Source: CAVWGP01 sp963754645 (GTDB lineage Bacteria; Pseudomonadota; Alphaproteobacteria; Bin65). Taken from it: 64,000 nucleotides of DNA. Position numbers and translations under genes: made by a program. Shown here in pieces: positions 44,283-52,371 of the stretch (position 1 is its first letter; each line of letters starts with the position of its first letter). Location: positions 806,001-870,000 of the forward strand of contig CAVWGP010000012.1 in assembly GCA_963754645.1 (NCBI GenBank), given 5' to 3'. Below the pieces are notes generated by a model. That model was given only the letters and a program-made list of their open reading frames with translations. It did no database searches and was not told the origin of the DNA.

Positions 44283-44858
44283 TTATTGCGGACGATGCTC
44301 GGGCGGCAACAAGTCCGAGAACGACCACACGCTGCAGAATTTGTCGCCCGGGCCGAACGGCGCGCTCGCATGGCGGCGGATCGTGCCGTCCTTCGCCTTG
44401 ACGAACGTCGTCGTGCCTGGGAACGAACCGCCGCTCTCGTTGGCGAAGCCGAGGTCGCGGAACATCGTGGAACCCTTGGCTGAAACCATCGGGAAGCTCC
44501 AGCCGCGCGACGTCGCCACTTTTTTCTGCGCGGCCGGCGCGTCGTGATTGACGACGACGAACGCCGCCTGCTTCGCGAGATGCTTATACACGCCCTCGAA
44601 GCCGTCGGCCCACATGGTGCAATAGGGGCAACTGGCGCCCATGTTGTGGATCAGCACCAGCGCGTTCTTTTTCCCGAAGAGCGCGGACAGCTTGACCCGC
44701 TTGCCGCCCGGCCCGACGAGATCGTAGTTCGGAACCTCCCGGCCGGCGAGCTTGCCGCGCGCCGCCGAAAGTTTTTCCTCGAGCGCCGATATTTTTCCCT
44801 GAATCGCGAATACTTCGTCGTAGCCCGCGATGTCGTTCAACGGATGACGCCACGCCAT
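44283..44858 (-). CDS. DUF899-type thioredoxin-fold protein
   Basis: A 191-residue protein. After a helical N-terminal part (ISALEEKLSAARGKLAGRE) it has a thioredoxin-like fold with NMGASCPYCTMWADGFEGVYKHL, where CPYC is a redox-active pair, and VVVNHDAPAAQKKVATSRGW. DUF899 proteins are common in soil bacteria next to AHSA1 and ArsR genes. A peroxiredoxin- or disulfide-type function is possible, not shown. Confidence 0.88.
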   Translation of the reverse strand: MAWRHPLNDIAGYDEVFAIQGKISALEEKLSAARGKLAGREVPNYDLVGPGGKRVKLSALFGKKNALVLIHNMGASCPYCTMWADGFEGVYKHLAKQAAFVVVNHDAPAAQKKVATSRGWSFPMVSAKGSTMFRDLGFANESGGSFPGTTTFVKAKDGTIRRHASAPFGPGDKFCSVWSFSDLLPPEHRPQ

Positions 44859-44885
44859 GCTCGTGTCTCCATGTCCGAGAGGTTG

Positions 44886-45350
44886 CTATTGCAGGACCCG
44901 ATCCAGGCAATCGAAAGAGCTTGTCCACCCCATGCCGTGCATCCTGGCGCCTTCGGCGGTCTCGAAGCGCTGTTGCACGAGGACGATGCGCGTTCCTTTT
45001 GGTGTCGGCGCGAAATCGAGTGTGATGACGGTCTCGTGCCCGCGAACGCCGTTTTCTTCCCAAGCCCAGGTGAACACGAGCCGCTTGTTCGGAACGATGT
45101 CGCGATAGGTGCCGCTCACCCAGCGGTCATTGCCGTCGGCGCCGCGCATCGCCGTGCGCCAAGTGCCGCCGACGCGGACATCGAGTTCGCAATGCGGGCA
45201 CGTCATGCCTTCCGGTCCCCACCATTGCGCCATCAGGTCGCGCTTCGTCCACGCCGAAAATACCCGCTCGGGAGGCGCCGCGAATTCGCGCTCCATTCGC
45301 AATTCAAGTGCGCTATCGGCGGGCGCGGCGGGTTTTGCGTCTGTTGGCAT
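44886..45350 (-). CDS. AHSA1/SRPBCC domain protein
   Basis: A 154-residue protein with the START-like AHSA1 fold: MEREFAAPPERVFSAWTKRDLMAQWWGPEGMTCPHCELDVRVGGTWRTAMRG. The conserved WWGP and the CPHCELDVRVGG stretch are typical of the large family linked to ArsR regulators. Its fold forms a hydrophobic pocket for a small ligand; the ligand is not known. Its ATG at 45350 lies inside the 3' end of the ArsR gene (38-base overlap), so the two are coupled. Confidence 0.92.
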   Translation of the reverse strand: MPTDAKPAAPADSALELRMEREFAAPPERVFSAWTKRDLMAQWWGPEGMTCPHCELDVRVGGTWRTAMRGADGNDRWVSGTYRDIVPNKRLVFTWAWEENGVRGHETVITLDFAPTPKGTRIVLVQQRFETAEGARMHGMGWTSSFDCLDRVLQ

Positions 45351-45693
45351 TGCGATCCTCCTTTTTGTCCGGTTCCCGTTCGAGAAAGCGTGCCAGCGCG
45401 TCGAAACGCGAATCCCAAAAGGCGCGGTACTGCTCCATCCAATCGTTGGCTGCCTTGAGCGGTGCGGCGGCGAGATGGCAGCGGCGCCACTGGGCGTCGC
45501 GCTCGCGCACAATGAGATGGGCGTGCTCCAGCACTTTCAAATGCCGCGAAACCGCCGGCAGCGTAATCGAAAACGGCTCGGCCAGCTCGTTGACCGTCGC
45601 CGTGCCGCGGGTGAGGCGCGAAAGTATGGCGCGCCGGGTGGGATCGGCGAGCGCGGCGAAAGTCGTGCTCAGGGCATCGGTCTGCATGACCAT
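45313..45693 (-). CDS. ArsR-family transcriptional regulator
   Basis: A 126-residue winged-helix repressor. TFAALADPTRRAILSRLTRGTATVNELAEPFSITLPAVSRHLKVLEHAHLIVRERDAQWRRCHL is the standard recognition domain of the SmtB/ArsR group that accompanies AHSA1 proteins. No Cys metal site is seen, so it likely senses something other than arsenic. It heads an operon of five genes (ArsR, AHSA1, DUF899, GST, MAPEG). A short inverted repeat in the AT-rich region before its start is a candidate operator. ATG 45693 and ATG 45687 are both possible. Confidence 0.93.
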   Translation of the reverse strand: MVMQTDALSTTFAALADPTRRAILSRLTRGTATVNELAEPFSITLPAVSRHLKVLEHAHLIVRERDAQWRRCHLAAAPLKAANDWMEQYRAFWDSRFDALARFLEREPDKKEDRNANRRKTRRARR

Positions 45694-45700
45694 CCACTAT

Positions 45701-45722
45701 TATTTAATATGATTGTTAAATA
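45701..45722 (-). promoter_or_regulatory. Candidate ArsR operator (AT-rich inverted repeat)
   Basis: TATTTAA at 45701-45707 and TTAAATA at 45716-45722 form a 7-bp inverted repeat with an 8-base spacer, in an unusually AT-rich patch just upstream of the ArsR start at 45693. Operators of ArsR-type repressors are commonly such palindromes overlapping their own promoter. Autorepression is inferred. Confidence 0.5.
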
Positions 45723-45763
45723 GAGCCTCCGCGCGCGCCGCGCAAGGGCCGCGAAGGGCGGCT

Positions 45764-46504
45764 TCAGGCGACGAAGCGCTGGTAATCCTCGGCCACTTCC
45801 TTGACCGCGACATCGAAGATGCGGCGGCCGGCTTCGATCGAGGACAGGCCGGGGTTCGAGCCGATGCGCCCGTCTGGGAAATTGCGGCGGTAGTCCTCGG
45901 CGTCGTGGAAGCCGCCGCGGGGCGCGATCGGCGGATCGAGCGTCATCGGCCGCGCGGCGTCGGGATGTAGGAACCACGTCATCGAGACTTCGGACGGCGT
46001 CGCGTGGCTGCCTTCGGCATTGCCGAACAGCTCCTTCGACAGCGGCCTCAGCGACGGCGCCTCGTACCAATTGGACAATTTGCATTTCAGCGGCGGCCGG
46101 TTGCCGCCGCGCGCCAACGACGCTTCGGCGTAGATTTCGGAAAAGGCCGCGGTCACCGTGGCGACGTTGCCGCCATGGCCGTTGACGAAATAGAAGCGCT
46201 CGAAACCGTGCCGCGCCAGCGACGTCACCCAGTCGCGCACGACGGCAATCAACGTCGTCGGCCGCAGCGTCATCGAACCGGCGAAGGCCATGTGGTGCTG
46301 CGCCATGCCGACATTGATCGTCGGCCCGACCATGGCATCGGCCGCCTCGCCGGCGCCGCGGCTGACCGCCTCAGCCGTGATCGCGTCGGTGCCGATCAGG
46401 CCGTTGGGGCCGTGCTGCTCGGTCGAGCCGATCGGCAAAATGATGCCGCGCCGCGTCTTGAGATAGGCCTCGACGTCCGGCCAGGTCTGCAGATGGAGGA
46501 TCAT
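45764..46504 (-). CDS. Creatininase family amidohydrolase
   Basis: A 246-residue metallohydrolase. LPIGSTEQHGPNGLIGTDAITAEAV is the creatininase signature with metal ligands Glu, His and Asp, and FYFVNGHGGNVATV and GNAEGSHATPSEVSMT complete the site. Members hydrolyse creatinine, or cyclic amides in cofactor biosynthesis (MftE, FAPy deformylase). No partner gene is present to tell which. It starts three bases after the stop of the secreted-protein gene at 46508, on the same strand. Confidence 0.92.
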   Translation of the reverse strand: MILHLQTWPDVEAYLKTRRGIILPIGSTEQHGPNGLIGTDAITAEAVSRGAGEAADAMVGPTINVGMAQHHMAFAGSMTLRPTTLIAVVRDWVTSLARHGFERFYFVNGHGGNVATVTAAFSEIYAEASLARGGNRPPLKCKLSNWYEAPSLRPLSKELFGNAEGSHATPSEVSMTWFLHPDAARPMTLDPPIAPRGGFHDAEDYRRNFPDGRIGSNPGLSSIEAGRRIFDVAVKEVAEDYQRFVA

Positions 46505-46507
46505 GGC

Positions 46508-47080
46508 CTATTGCGCCTTTGCCTTCTTGAGCTTGCCGTGGACAATGCGCGTCGTTCCGGTGCCCTCGACTCGGCGAAACGTCAGGTCGATGCCGTCGGC
46601 GGTCAGCTTGCGATCGTAGATCGCCCAATAGCCGTTGCCGTTCGCCTGGACCGAGAAAACATTGACGATCAGCGAGCGCCCTTCGATCTCGGCCCAGGCG
46701 TAAGTCCCGCCGGCGATCGGATCGCGATTGTCGATGGCGCCGAATATTCCGGGCCGATCGGTGGGCTTGAACACAAGAACCTGGGACGTGCTCTTCGGGT
46801 CCTTGCTCTCGCTGTCGCGCACCACGGTTTGCCACTTCACGCTGAAGGCCCCATCGGGCGCCGGCGCAATGGTCGTATCGAGGACCCGGAGCGCGTGATC
46901 GAACACCACGCTTTCGCGGTCCTTGGCGATGCCCTGGCCGACATAGTGGCCGTAAAAATTCTCGATCTTGGCCGCGGTCTGCGCCGTGCACGCGGCGGCC
47001 TGGAGCAAGCCGAAAGCCAAAGCGACGAACAGCAGGGCCGCGGGGAACCGACGTGTCAGCATAGGAACTACTCCGTTCAT
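46508..47080 (-). CDS. Secreted protein of unknown function
   Basis: A 190-residue protein (184 from ATG 47062). It has a signal peptide (RRFPAALLFVALAFGLLQAAACTAQ); the Cys in AAAC could serve as a lipobox. The mature part begins AAKIENFYGHYVGQGIAKDRESVVFDHALRVLD and appears to be beta-rich. No catalytic motif is seen. The gene lies upstream of the creatininase gene with three bases between, so both may work in one process. The family is unrecognised. Confidence 0.8.
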   Translation of the reverse strand: MNGVVPMLTRRFPAALLFVALAFGLLQAAACTAQTAAKIENFYGHYVGQGIAKDRESVVFDHALRVLDTTIAPAPDGAFSVKWQTVVRDSESKDPKSTSQVLVFKPTDRPGIFGAIDNRDPIAGGTYAWAEIEGRSLIVNVFSVQANGNGYWAIYDRKLTADGIDLTFRRVEGTGTTRIVHGKLKKAKAQ

Positions 47081-47128
47081 CGCGGTCTTAGTCGGAAATG
47101 AGCGCCGCTGGCAACGGCGATCTCGCGC

Positions 47129-47995
47129 TCAAGGCCAGGCGACCGCCGGCGGCAGCGACATCAATATGGCCTCGACATTGCCGCCGGTCATCAGGCCGAA
47201 GCGCGTGCCGCGATCGTACAGCAAATTGAACTCGACGTAACGGCCGCGCCGGCGCAGCTGATGCGCCCGTTGCTCCTCGGTCCAGGCTTTTCGCATATGG
47301 CGCCGGACCAGCGGCGCATAGGTTGAGAGAAACGCCTCGCCGACCGCTTGGGTAAACGCGAAGTCGCGCGGCCAGTCGCCGCCGTCGAGATTGTCGTAGA
47401 AAATGCCGCCAACGCCGCGCGGCTCGCCGCGGTGCTTGAGATAGAAGTATTCGTCGCACCAGGTCTTGAAGCGTGGGTAGTAGCCGGGGTCGAACCGGTC
47501 GCACGCCGCTTTCAATCCGGCGTGAAAATCGCGCGTATCGGCCTCGTCCGGCACCATCGGCGTCAGATCGGCGCCGCCGCCGAACCACGCCTTGCTGGTG
47601 ACGATAAAGCGCGTGTTCATGTGCACCGCCGGCACCAGCGGCGACCGCATATGCGCAACCAGCGAAATGCCGCTCGCCCAGAAGCGCGGATCCGTGTCGG
47701 CGCCGGGCATTTCCTTGCGGAACTGCTCAGAAAACTCGCCGAACACGGTCGAAACATTGACCCCGACTTTTTCGAAGACCCGGCCGTGCATGATCGACAT
47801 GACGCCGCCGCCTTCGCCGCCCGGACGCTGCCAGGGCGTCCGCTGGAAACGCCCGGCCGGGCGCCCGCGCAACGCGGCGATCGGCGGCTCGAGCGCTTCG
47901 TCTTCGATGGCTTCGAACGCGGCGCAGATGCGGTCGCGCAGCGCTTCGAACCAGAGCCGCGCCGTGTCCTGGCGCTTGGAAATTTCAGCCGTCAT
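47129..47995 (-). CDS. hemF: Oxygen-dependent coproporphyrinogen III oxidase
   Basis: A 288-residue enzyme that makes protoporphyrinogen IX from coproporphyrinogen III using oxygen. Signatures are RTPWQRPGGEGGGVMSIMHGRVFEKVGVN, SLVAHMRSPLVPAVHMNTR, WFGGGADLTPM and the C-terminal YVEFNLLYDRGTRFGLMTGGN. The gene start overlaps the trmL stop by four bases, so the two are coupled. The oxygen dependence fits an aerobic lifestyle, in line with the bc1 genes nearby. Confidence 0.96.
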   Translation of the reverse strand: MTAEISKRQDTARLWFEALRDRICAAFEAIEDEALEPPIAALRGRPAGRFQRTPWQRPGGEGGGVMSIMHGRVFEKVGVNVSTVFGEFSEQFRKEMPGADTDPRFWASGISLVAHMRSPLVPAVHMNTRFIVTSKAWFGGGADLTPMVPDEADTRDFHAGLKAACDRFDPGYYPRFKTWCDEYFYLKHRGEPRGVGGIFYDNLDGGDWPRDFAFTQAVGEAFLSTYAPLVRRHMRKAWTEEQRAHQLRRRGRYVEFNLLYDRGTRFGLMTGGNVEAILMSLPPAVAWP

Positions 47996-48480
47996 CGAAC
48001 CAGTTTGGGAAATCCGCCGGTTTGCCGCAAGGCCTCGCCGAGCACCATCGCCGCCGCCACCGCGACATTCAGCGACCGCCGGCCCGGCGCCATCGGGATC
48101 GCGAGGCTCGCATCGGCGGCCGCGCGCACCGCTTCGGTGACGCCCGAGGATTCGCGGCCCAGCAAGAGAACGTCGCCGGCGCGGAAAGCGAAGTCGAGAT
48201 AGGCCAGGCTCGCTTTCGTCGTTAACAATATCAGGCGGTGCCCCGCACCCGCCCGCTGCCGTTCGAATGCCGCGAAAGATGCGTGCCGCGTCATGGCCGC
48301 CCGTTCCCAATAGTCGAGCCCGGCGCGGCGCAGCTTCTCGTCGGTCAGCGCAAATCCGAAAGGCTCGATCAGATCGACGCCGATCGACAGGCACGCCGCC
48401 AGGCGCAGGATCGTCCCGGTGTTTTGCGGGATATCGGGCTCGAACAAAGCGAGGCGAATTGGCGAAGCTGGCTCGGGCAT
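47992..48480 (-). CDS. trmL: tRNA (cytidine(34)-2'-O)-methyltransferase TrmL
   Basis: A 162-residue SPOUT methyltransferase. IRLALFEPDIPQNTGTILRLAACL is its typical opening with the catalytic Arg region, LLLGRESSGVTEAV is motif 2, and IPMAPGRRSLNVAVAAAMVLGEAL the knotted motif 3. It methylates the wobble base of tRNA-Leu. It is the first gene of the trmL-hemF pair and is divergent from the bc1 operon, across a 197-base gap that should hold both promoters. Confidence 0.94.
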   Translation of the reverse strand: MPEPASPIRLALFEPDIPQNTGTILRLAACLSIGVDLIEPFGFALTDEKLRRAGLDYWERAAMTRHASFAAFERQRAGAGHRLILLTTKASLAYLDFAFRAGDVLLLGRESSGVTEAVRAAADASLAIPMAPGRRSLNVAVAAAMVLGEALRQTGGFPKLVR

Positions 48481-48677
48481 GGGCTACGCGCGATGCTACG
48501 TCAGGGCGCCCAGCGCTCGGATTTTTCGAGTTTTATACAGGGCGGCATTTTGTGCGGCACGGTGTCGCATTAGCCTCCGATTGGTGGGGCCATAGTGTAC
48601 GCCTGCGTTTGCCGCTGGCACAAAGCCGCGGCGTTTTCTAGTTGCAAACTCCACAGCTTGAGCAGGGACCAGCGGGT

Positions 48678-49262
48678 ATGGCGGCAGCCGGAACTTCGCA
48701 TGGAGCGGCCCACGGCGACGAGGGCGAATCCAGGCGTGATTTTATCTTTCTACTCGGCGGCGCGATGACGGCCGTGGGCGGCGCGGCTTTCGCTTGGCCG
48801 CTCATCGGCAGCTTGTCGCCCGCTGCCGATACGCTGGCGGCATCGACCACCGAGGTCGATCTGGCGCCGATCAAGCCGGGCCAGAGCGTGACGGTGAAAT
48901 GGCGCGGCTCGCCGGTCTTCGTGCGCCGGCGCACCAAGGACGAGATCGAGCGCGCCGCCAAGGACGACGCCACCGCCATGCCGAAGCCGCAGAAAGACAG
49001 CATGCGCGTCCAGACCGGCAAGGAAGAATGGCTCATCATGGTTGGCGTCTGCACGCATTTCGGCTGCATACCGCAAGGCCAGCTCAGCACCGAGAAGCGC
49101 GGCGATTTCGGCGGCTGGTTCTGCCCGTGCCACGGCTCGCACTACGATCTCTCGGGCCGCATCCGCAAGGGACCGGCGCCGAACAATCTCGAAATTCCGG
49201 ACTACCGCTTCGTGACCGATACGCGAATCGTCATCGGCGAAAAGCCGGCTAAGAAAGCCTGA
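48678..49262 (+). CDS. petA: Ubiquinol-cytochrome c reductase iron-sulfur subunit (Rieske)
   Basis: A 194-residue Rieske protein. A Tat-like motif (ESRRDFIFLLGG) and one membrane helix anchor it. The cluster ligands are in VCTHFGCIPQG and FCPCHGSHYDLSGR, giving two Cys and two His plus the disulfide cysteines. It moves electrons from ubiquinol at the cytochrome b Qo site to cytochrome c1. ATG 48678 is preferred to a TTG at 48642. It starts the petABC operon. Confidence 0.96.
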   Translation: MAAAGTSHGAAHGDEGESRRDFIFLLGGAMTAVGGAAFAWPLIGSLSPAADTLAASTTEVDLAPIKPGQSVTVKWRGSPVFVRRRTKDEIERAAKDDATAMPKPQKDSMRVQTGKEEWLIMVGVCTHFGCIPQGQLSTEKRGDFGGWFCPCHGSHYDLSGRIRKGPAPNNLEIPDYRFVTDTRIVIGEKPAKKA

Positions 49263-49287
49263 AACGGGCGCACGGGGAGAATCGATT

Positions 49288-50532
49288 ATGGCCGGAACGA
49301 TGCAGCCGAATGCCCGCTGGATGCGCTGGATCGATCAGCGCTTGCCGATCTTCAAATTCTTGCATGAGTTCAACGAATATCCGACGCCGAAGAACCTGAA
49401 TTACTGGTGGACCTTCGGCTCATTCGCCGCGATCGCGCTGGTCATCCTGTTGGTCACGGGCATCGTGCTGGCGATGCACTACACCGCGCATGTCGATCAT
49501 GCCTTCGACAGCATCGAGCGCCTCATGCGCGACGTCAATCACGGCTGGCTGCTTCGCTATATCCACGCCAACGGCGCGGCCATGTTTTTCCTCGTGGTCT
49601 ACATCCACATCTTCCGCGGCCTCTATTACGGCTCGTTCAAGCCACCGCGCGAGCTGGTGTGGTGGTTCGGCCTCATCATCCTGCTGTTGATGATGGCCAC
49701 GGCCTTCATGGGCTACGTGCTGCCGTGGGGCCAGATGAGCTTCTGGGCCGCCAAGGTCATCACCAACCTGTTCTCGGCGATCCCGCTGATCGGGACCGAC
49801 ATCACGACGTGGCTGTGGGGCGGCTTCGCGGTCGACAATCCCACGCTCAACCGCTTCTACAGCCTGCACTACCTGCTGCCGTTCGTCATCGTCGGCATGG
49901 TCGTGCTGCACATCTGGGCCTTTCACGCGGTCGGCAACGGCAATCCGCTCGGCATCGACGTGAAGAGCCCGAAGGACACGCTGCCCTTCCACCCCTACTA
50001 CACCGTCAAGGACATGTTCGCGGTCACGGTGTTCCTCCTGGTGTGGGCGGCGTTCGTGTTCTTCGCGCCGAACTTCATGGGCCATCCGGACAATTACATT
50101 CCGGCCGATTCGCTGAAGACGCCGCCGCACATCGTGCCGGAATGGTACTTCCTGCCGTACTACGCGATCCTGCGCGCGACGCCCGATATTCTCTTCATCA
50201 ACGCCAAGCTGGCGGGCGTGATCGCAATGTTCGGCTCGATCCTCATTCTCTTCCTGCTGCCCTGGCTCGACAGTTCGAAAGTGCGGAGCGCGAACTACCG
50301 GCCGCTCTATCGCTTCTTCTTTTGGATCTTGGTCGTCGACTGCATCGTGCTGGGCTTCTGCGGCGCCAATGCCCCGGAGGGCATCTGGCTCGTCATCTCG
50401 CGGGTCGCGACGGCTTATTACTTCCTCCATTTTATCGTCATCCTGCCGGCGATCTCGCGCTTCGAAACACCCCTGCCGCTGCCGCACAGCATCAGCCAGC
50501 CGGTGCTCAAGCCGGCCGGCGCCAAATCCTGA
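49288..50532 (+). CDS. petB: Cytochrome b of the bc1 complex
   Basis: A 414-residue membrane protein with eight helices, the quinone-binding core of complex III. The haem-ligand histidines lie in helices B and D (RYIHANGAAMFFLVVYIHIFRGLYYG and the segment with FYSLHYLLPFVIVGMVVLHIWAFH). The Qo-site motif is in the region APEWYFLPYYA with P-E-W-Y. It is 25 bases after the Rieske gene. The frame is continuous and of normal length. Confidence 0.97.
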   Translation: MAGTMQPNARWMRWIDQRLPIFKFLHEFNEYPTPKNLNYWWTFGSFAAIALVILLVTGIVLAMHYTAHVDHAFDSIERLMRDVNHGWLLRYIHANGAAMFFLVVYIHIFRGLYYGSFKPPRELVWWFGLIILLLMMATAFMGYVLPWGQMSFWAAKVITNLFSAIPLIGTDITTWLWGGFAVDNPTLNRFYSLHYLLPFVIVGMVVLHIWAFHAVGNGNPLGIDVKSPKDTLPFHPYYTVKDMFAVTVFLLVWAAFVFFAPNFMGHPDNYIPADSLKTPPHIVPEWYFLPYYAILRATPDILFINAKLAGVIAMFGSILILFLLPWLDSSKVRSANYRPLYRFFFWILVVDCIVLGFCGANAPEGIWLVISRVATAYYFLHFIVILPAISRFETPLPLPHSISQPVLKPAGAKS

Positions 50533-50541
50533 GGCCGCGAT

Positions 50542-51345
50542 ATGGACAATCGAAACATACGAAGCCTGCTCGCGGCCGGCGGCCTTCTCCTCGCCAGCGC
50601 AACGATCGCGCCATCGGCGCTAGCCGCCGGCGATGCCGAGACCATTCCGTCGCAGAAATGGTCCTTCGACGGCGTTTTCGGCACCTACGACCGCGAGCAG
50701 TTGAAACGCGGCCTCAAGGTTTACTCGACCGTCTGCGCCACGTGTCACGGCCTCCGGCACGTCTACTACCGCAACCTGACGGAGATCGGGCTGACGCCAT
50801 CGGAGGCCAAAGCCGTGGCCGCGAAAAAGAAAGTGAAAGACATCGGCGATGACGGCGAGACAAAAGAACGCACGGCCGATCTGAAGGACCGCTTCGTTTC
50901 GCCGTTCGCCAACGACCAGGCGGCAAAGACGGCCAACAACGGCGCGCTGCCGCCCGATCTATCGCTGATCGTCAAGGCACGCGAAGGCGGCGCCGACTAT
51001 ATCCACGCGCTTCTGACCGGCTACAGCGACCCGCCCAAGGATTGGAAGGACAGCGACGGCAAGCCGCGCAAGCTCGAACCGGGCCAGCAATACAACAAGT
51101 ATTTCGCCGGCAACATCATCGCCATGCTGCCGCCGCTGAGCGACGAGGCCGTCGAATACGACGACAAGAAGATCAAGTCCACGGTCGACCAGATGGCGCG
51201 CGACGTTACCGCCTTTCTGGCCTGGGCCGCCGAGCCGACCTTGGAAGTCCGCAAGCGGACCGGCATCAAGGTCATGTTGTTCCTGTTCGTGTTCTGCGGC
51301 GTCTGGTACGCGATAAAAAAACGCGTGTGGCGCAAGGCGCACTGA
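50542..51345 (+). CDS. petC: Cytochrome c1 of the bc1 complex
   Basis: A 267-residue protein with a signal peptide (LLAAGGLLLASATIAPSALA). The haem c motif CATCH lies in YSTVCATCHGLRHVYYRNL. The Met ligand is likely in NIIAMLPPLSDE. A C-terminal helix (VMLFLFVFCGVWYAIKKR) anchors it in the inner membrane. It is encoded as its own gene, not fused to cytochrome b as in some relatives. It closes the operon and is followed by a terminator. Confidence 0.96.
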   Translation: MDNRNIRSLLAAGGLLLASATIAPSALAAGDAETIPSQKWSFDGVFGTYDREQLKRGLKVYSTVCATCHGLRHVYYRNLTEIGLTPSEAKAVAAKKKVKDIGDDGETKERTADLKDRFVSPFANDQAAKTANNGALPPDLSLIVKAREGGADYIHALLTGYSDPPKDWKDSDGKPRKLEPGQQYNKYFAGNIIAMLPPLSDEAVEYDDKKIKSTVDQMARDVTAFLAWAAEPTLEVRKRTGIKVMLFLFVFCGVWYAIKKRVWRKAH

Positions 51346-51372
51346 GCCGCGAAATCCCGCTTCCAACGAAAG

Positions 51373-51397
51373 GGCCGCTCCCGAGAGCGGCCTTTTT
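51373..51397 (+). terminator. Rho-independent terminator of the bc1 operon
   Basis: GGCCGCTC (51373-51380) and GAGCGGCC (51385-51392) form an 8-bp perfect stem with a 4-base loop, followed by TTTTT (51393-51397). It lies 27 bases after the cytochrome c1 stop, between convergent genes. Confidence 0.88.
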
Positions 51398-51421
51398 CGT
51401 AGCCGGCAGCTCCGGCGCCGG

Positions 51422-52153
51422 TCAGAGCCGTTGGCCGTTGGCGCCGTTCATGCGGCCGTTGACGCGTCCATTGCCGTTGACGTGGCCATTGGCATGGCCT
51501 TTCGGGTGGCCGGTGCGCAGGCCGCTGGCGAGCAAACCCTTGATGCCGCCGCGCGGGCCGCGGACATAGATTTCCAGGCCGAAATTCTTGTGTGCGCCCG
51601 GCATGAACTTGCGAATGGCGGCGGCGCAGCGATGAATGCGTTCGATCGCCGTGCCTTCGTCGTCGTGCAGATATTTCTGCCAGAAGAACATGTCGACGAC
51701 CGAGGAATTGATCCACTCGATGACTTTCGAATAACCCGCGACCCACCACAGGCCGGGCTCGCCCTCGCCGTGTTTGCGCAGCAGCTCGTAGGCGGTTTTT
51801 TGGTCGAGGAACCAGCACGCGCCGAAATGCACGCCGTCGAGACTGCCGGTTTCGTCCGACAGACGCCCGGCGATCGTGCGCAACACGCGGCGCCGGTCGA
51901 TCAGATCGCCGTTCGAACCGAGAATGCCCGACTTGGCGCCATGCGCGGCGATGTGCAGCGCGCGGATGCCGCGCGACCGCCGCAAGCGCGAGACGATTTC
52001 CTTGAACGCGTGCTGATCGTTGACCATCTCGTAGTGATAGCCGTGCGCGTCGCCGTAAGAGAGGTCGCTGATCAAATCGAAGATGCCGCGCATCGAGTAA
52101 TTGCGCTTGCGCTCCCAGCGACTTTCGACAACGGCGAGTTCGTATTTACTCAT
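51422..52153 (-). CDS. Possible clan-CD cysteine peptidase-like protein with Gly/His/Asn-rich tail
   Basis: A 243-residue protein of no family I can name. Residues 64-116 resemble the core of CHAT/caspase-like folds: a strand and loop with LHIAAHG (His71), then a helical part and a second strand with VHFGAC (Cys113). The His-Gly and Ala-Cys pairs are placed as in clan-CD cysteine peptidases. A later WVAGYSKVIEW segment could close the sheet. Residues 205-243 are low complexity with repeated GH/NG/RG units (TGHPKGHANGHVNGNGR). There is no signal peptide. It stands alone, convergent with the bc1 operon. Activity is unproven. Confidence 0.75.
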   Translation of the reverse strand: MSKYELAVVESRWERKRNYSMRGIFDLISDLSYGDAHGYHYEMVNDQHAFKEIVSRLRRSRGIRALHIAAHGAKSGILGSNGDLIDRRRVLRTIAGRLSDETGSLDGVHFGACWFLDQKTAYELLRKHGEGEPGLWWVAGYSKVIEWINSSVVDMFFWQKYLHDDEGTAIERIHRCAAAIRKFMPGAHKNFGLEIYVRGPRGGIKGLLASGLRTGHPKGHANGHVNGNGRVNGRMNGANGQRL

Positions 52154-52371
52154 GCGCCGGACCTGGCCAATCTTTTCTGCGGAATGCGGTTTCGTTGGAT
52201 GGGGGCTTCTGCTTATAATCCTACTCATGTCCGCTCGTTGGGGCCAAGCAACAAATCTTGGTGAGGCTGCGACCGAATGTATTAGATTGTAATCATTCGA
52301 TTTAATTCGCGAGCCAGGCGATCCCCATTTGATCTATTTCCCATAATGTTCTATCTTTTGTGCGGTGCAGC

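Noticed and set aside
52154..52371. A small RNA in the AT-rich gap before mtnP
   Set aside because: The gap is richer in A and T than its surroundings but shows no strong hairpin followed by a T-run, so it is more simply promoter DNA for the two divergent genes.
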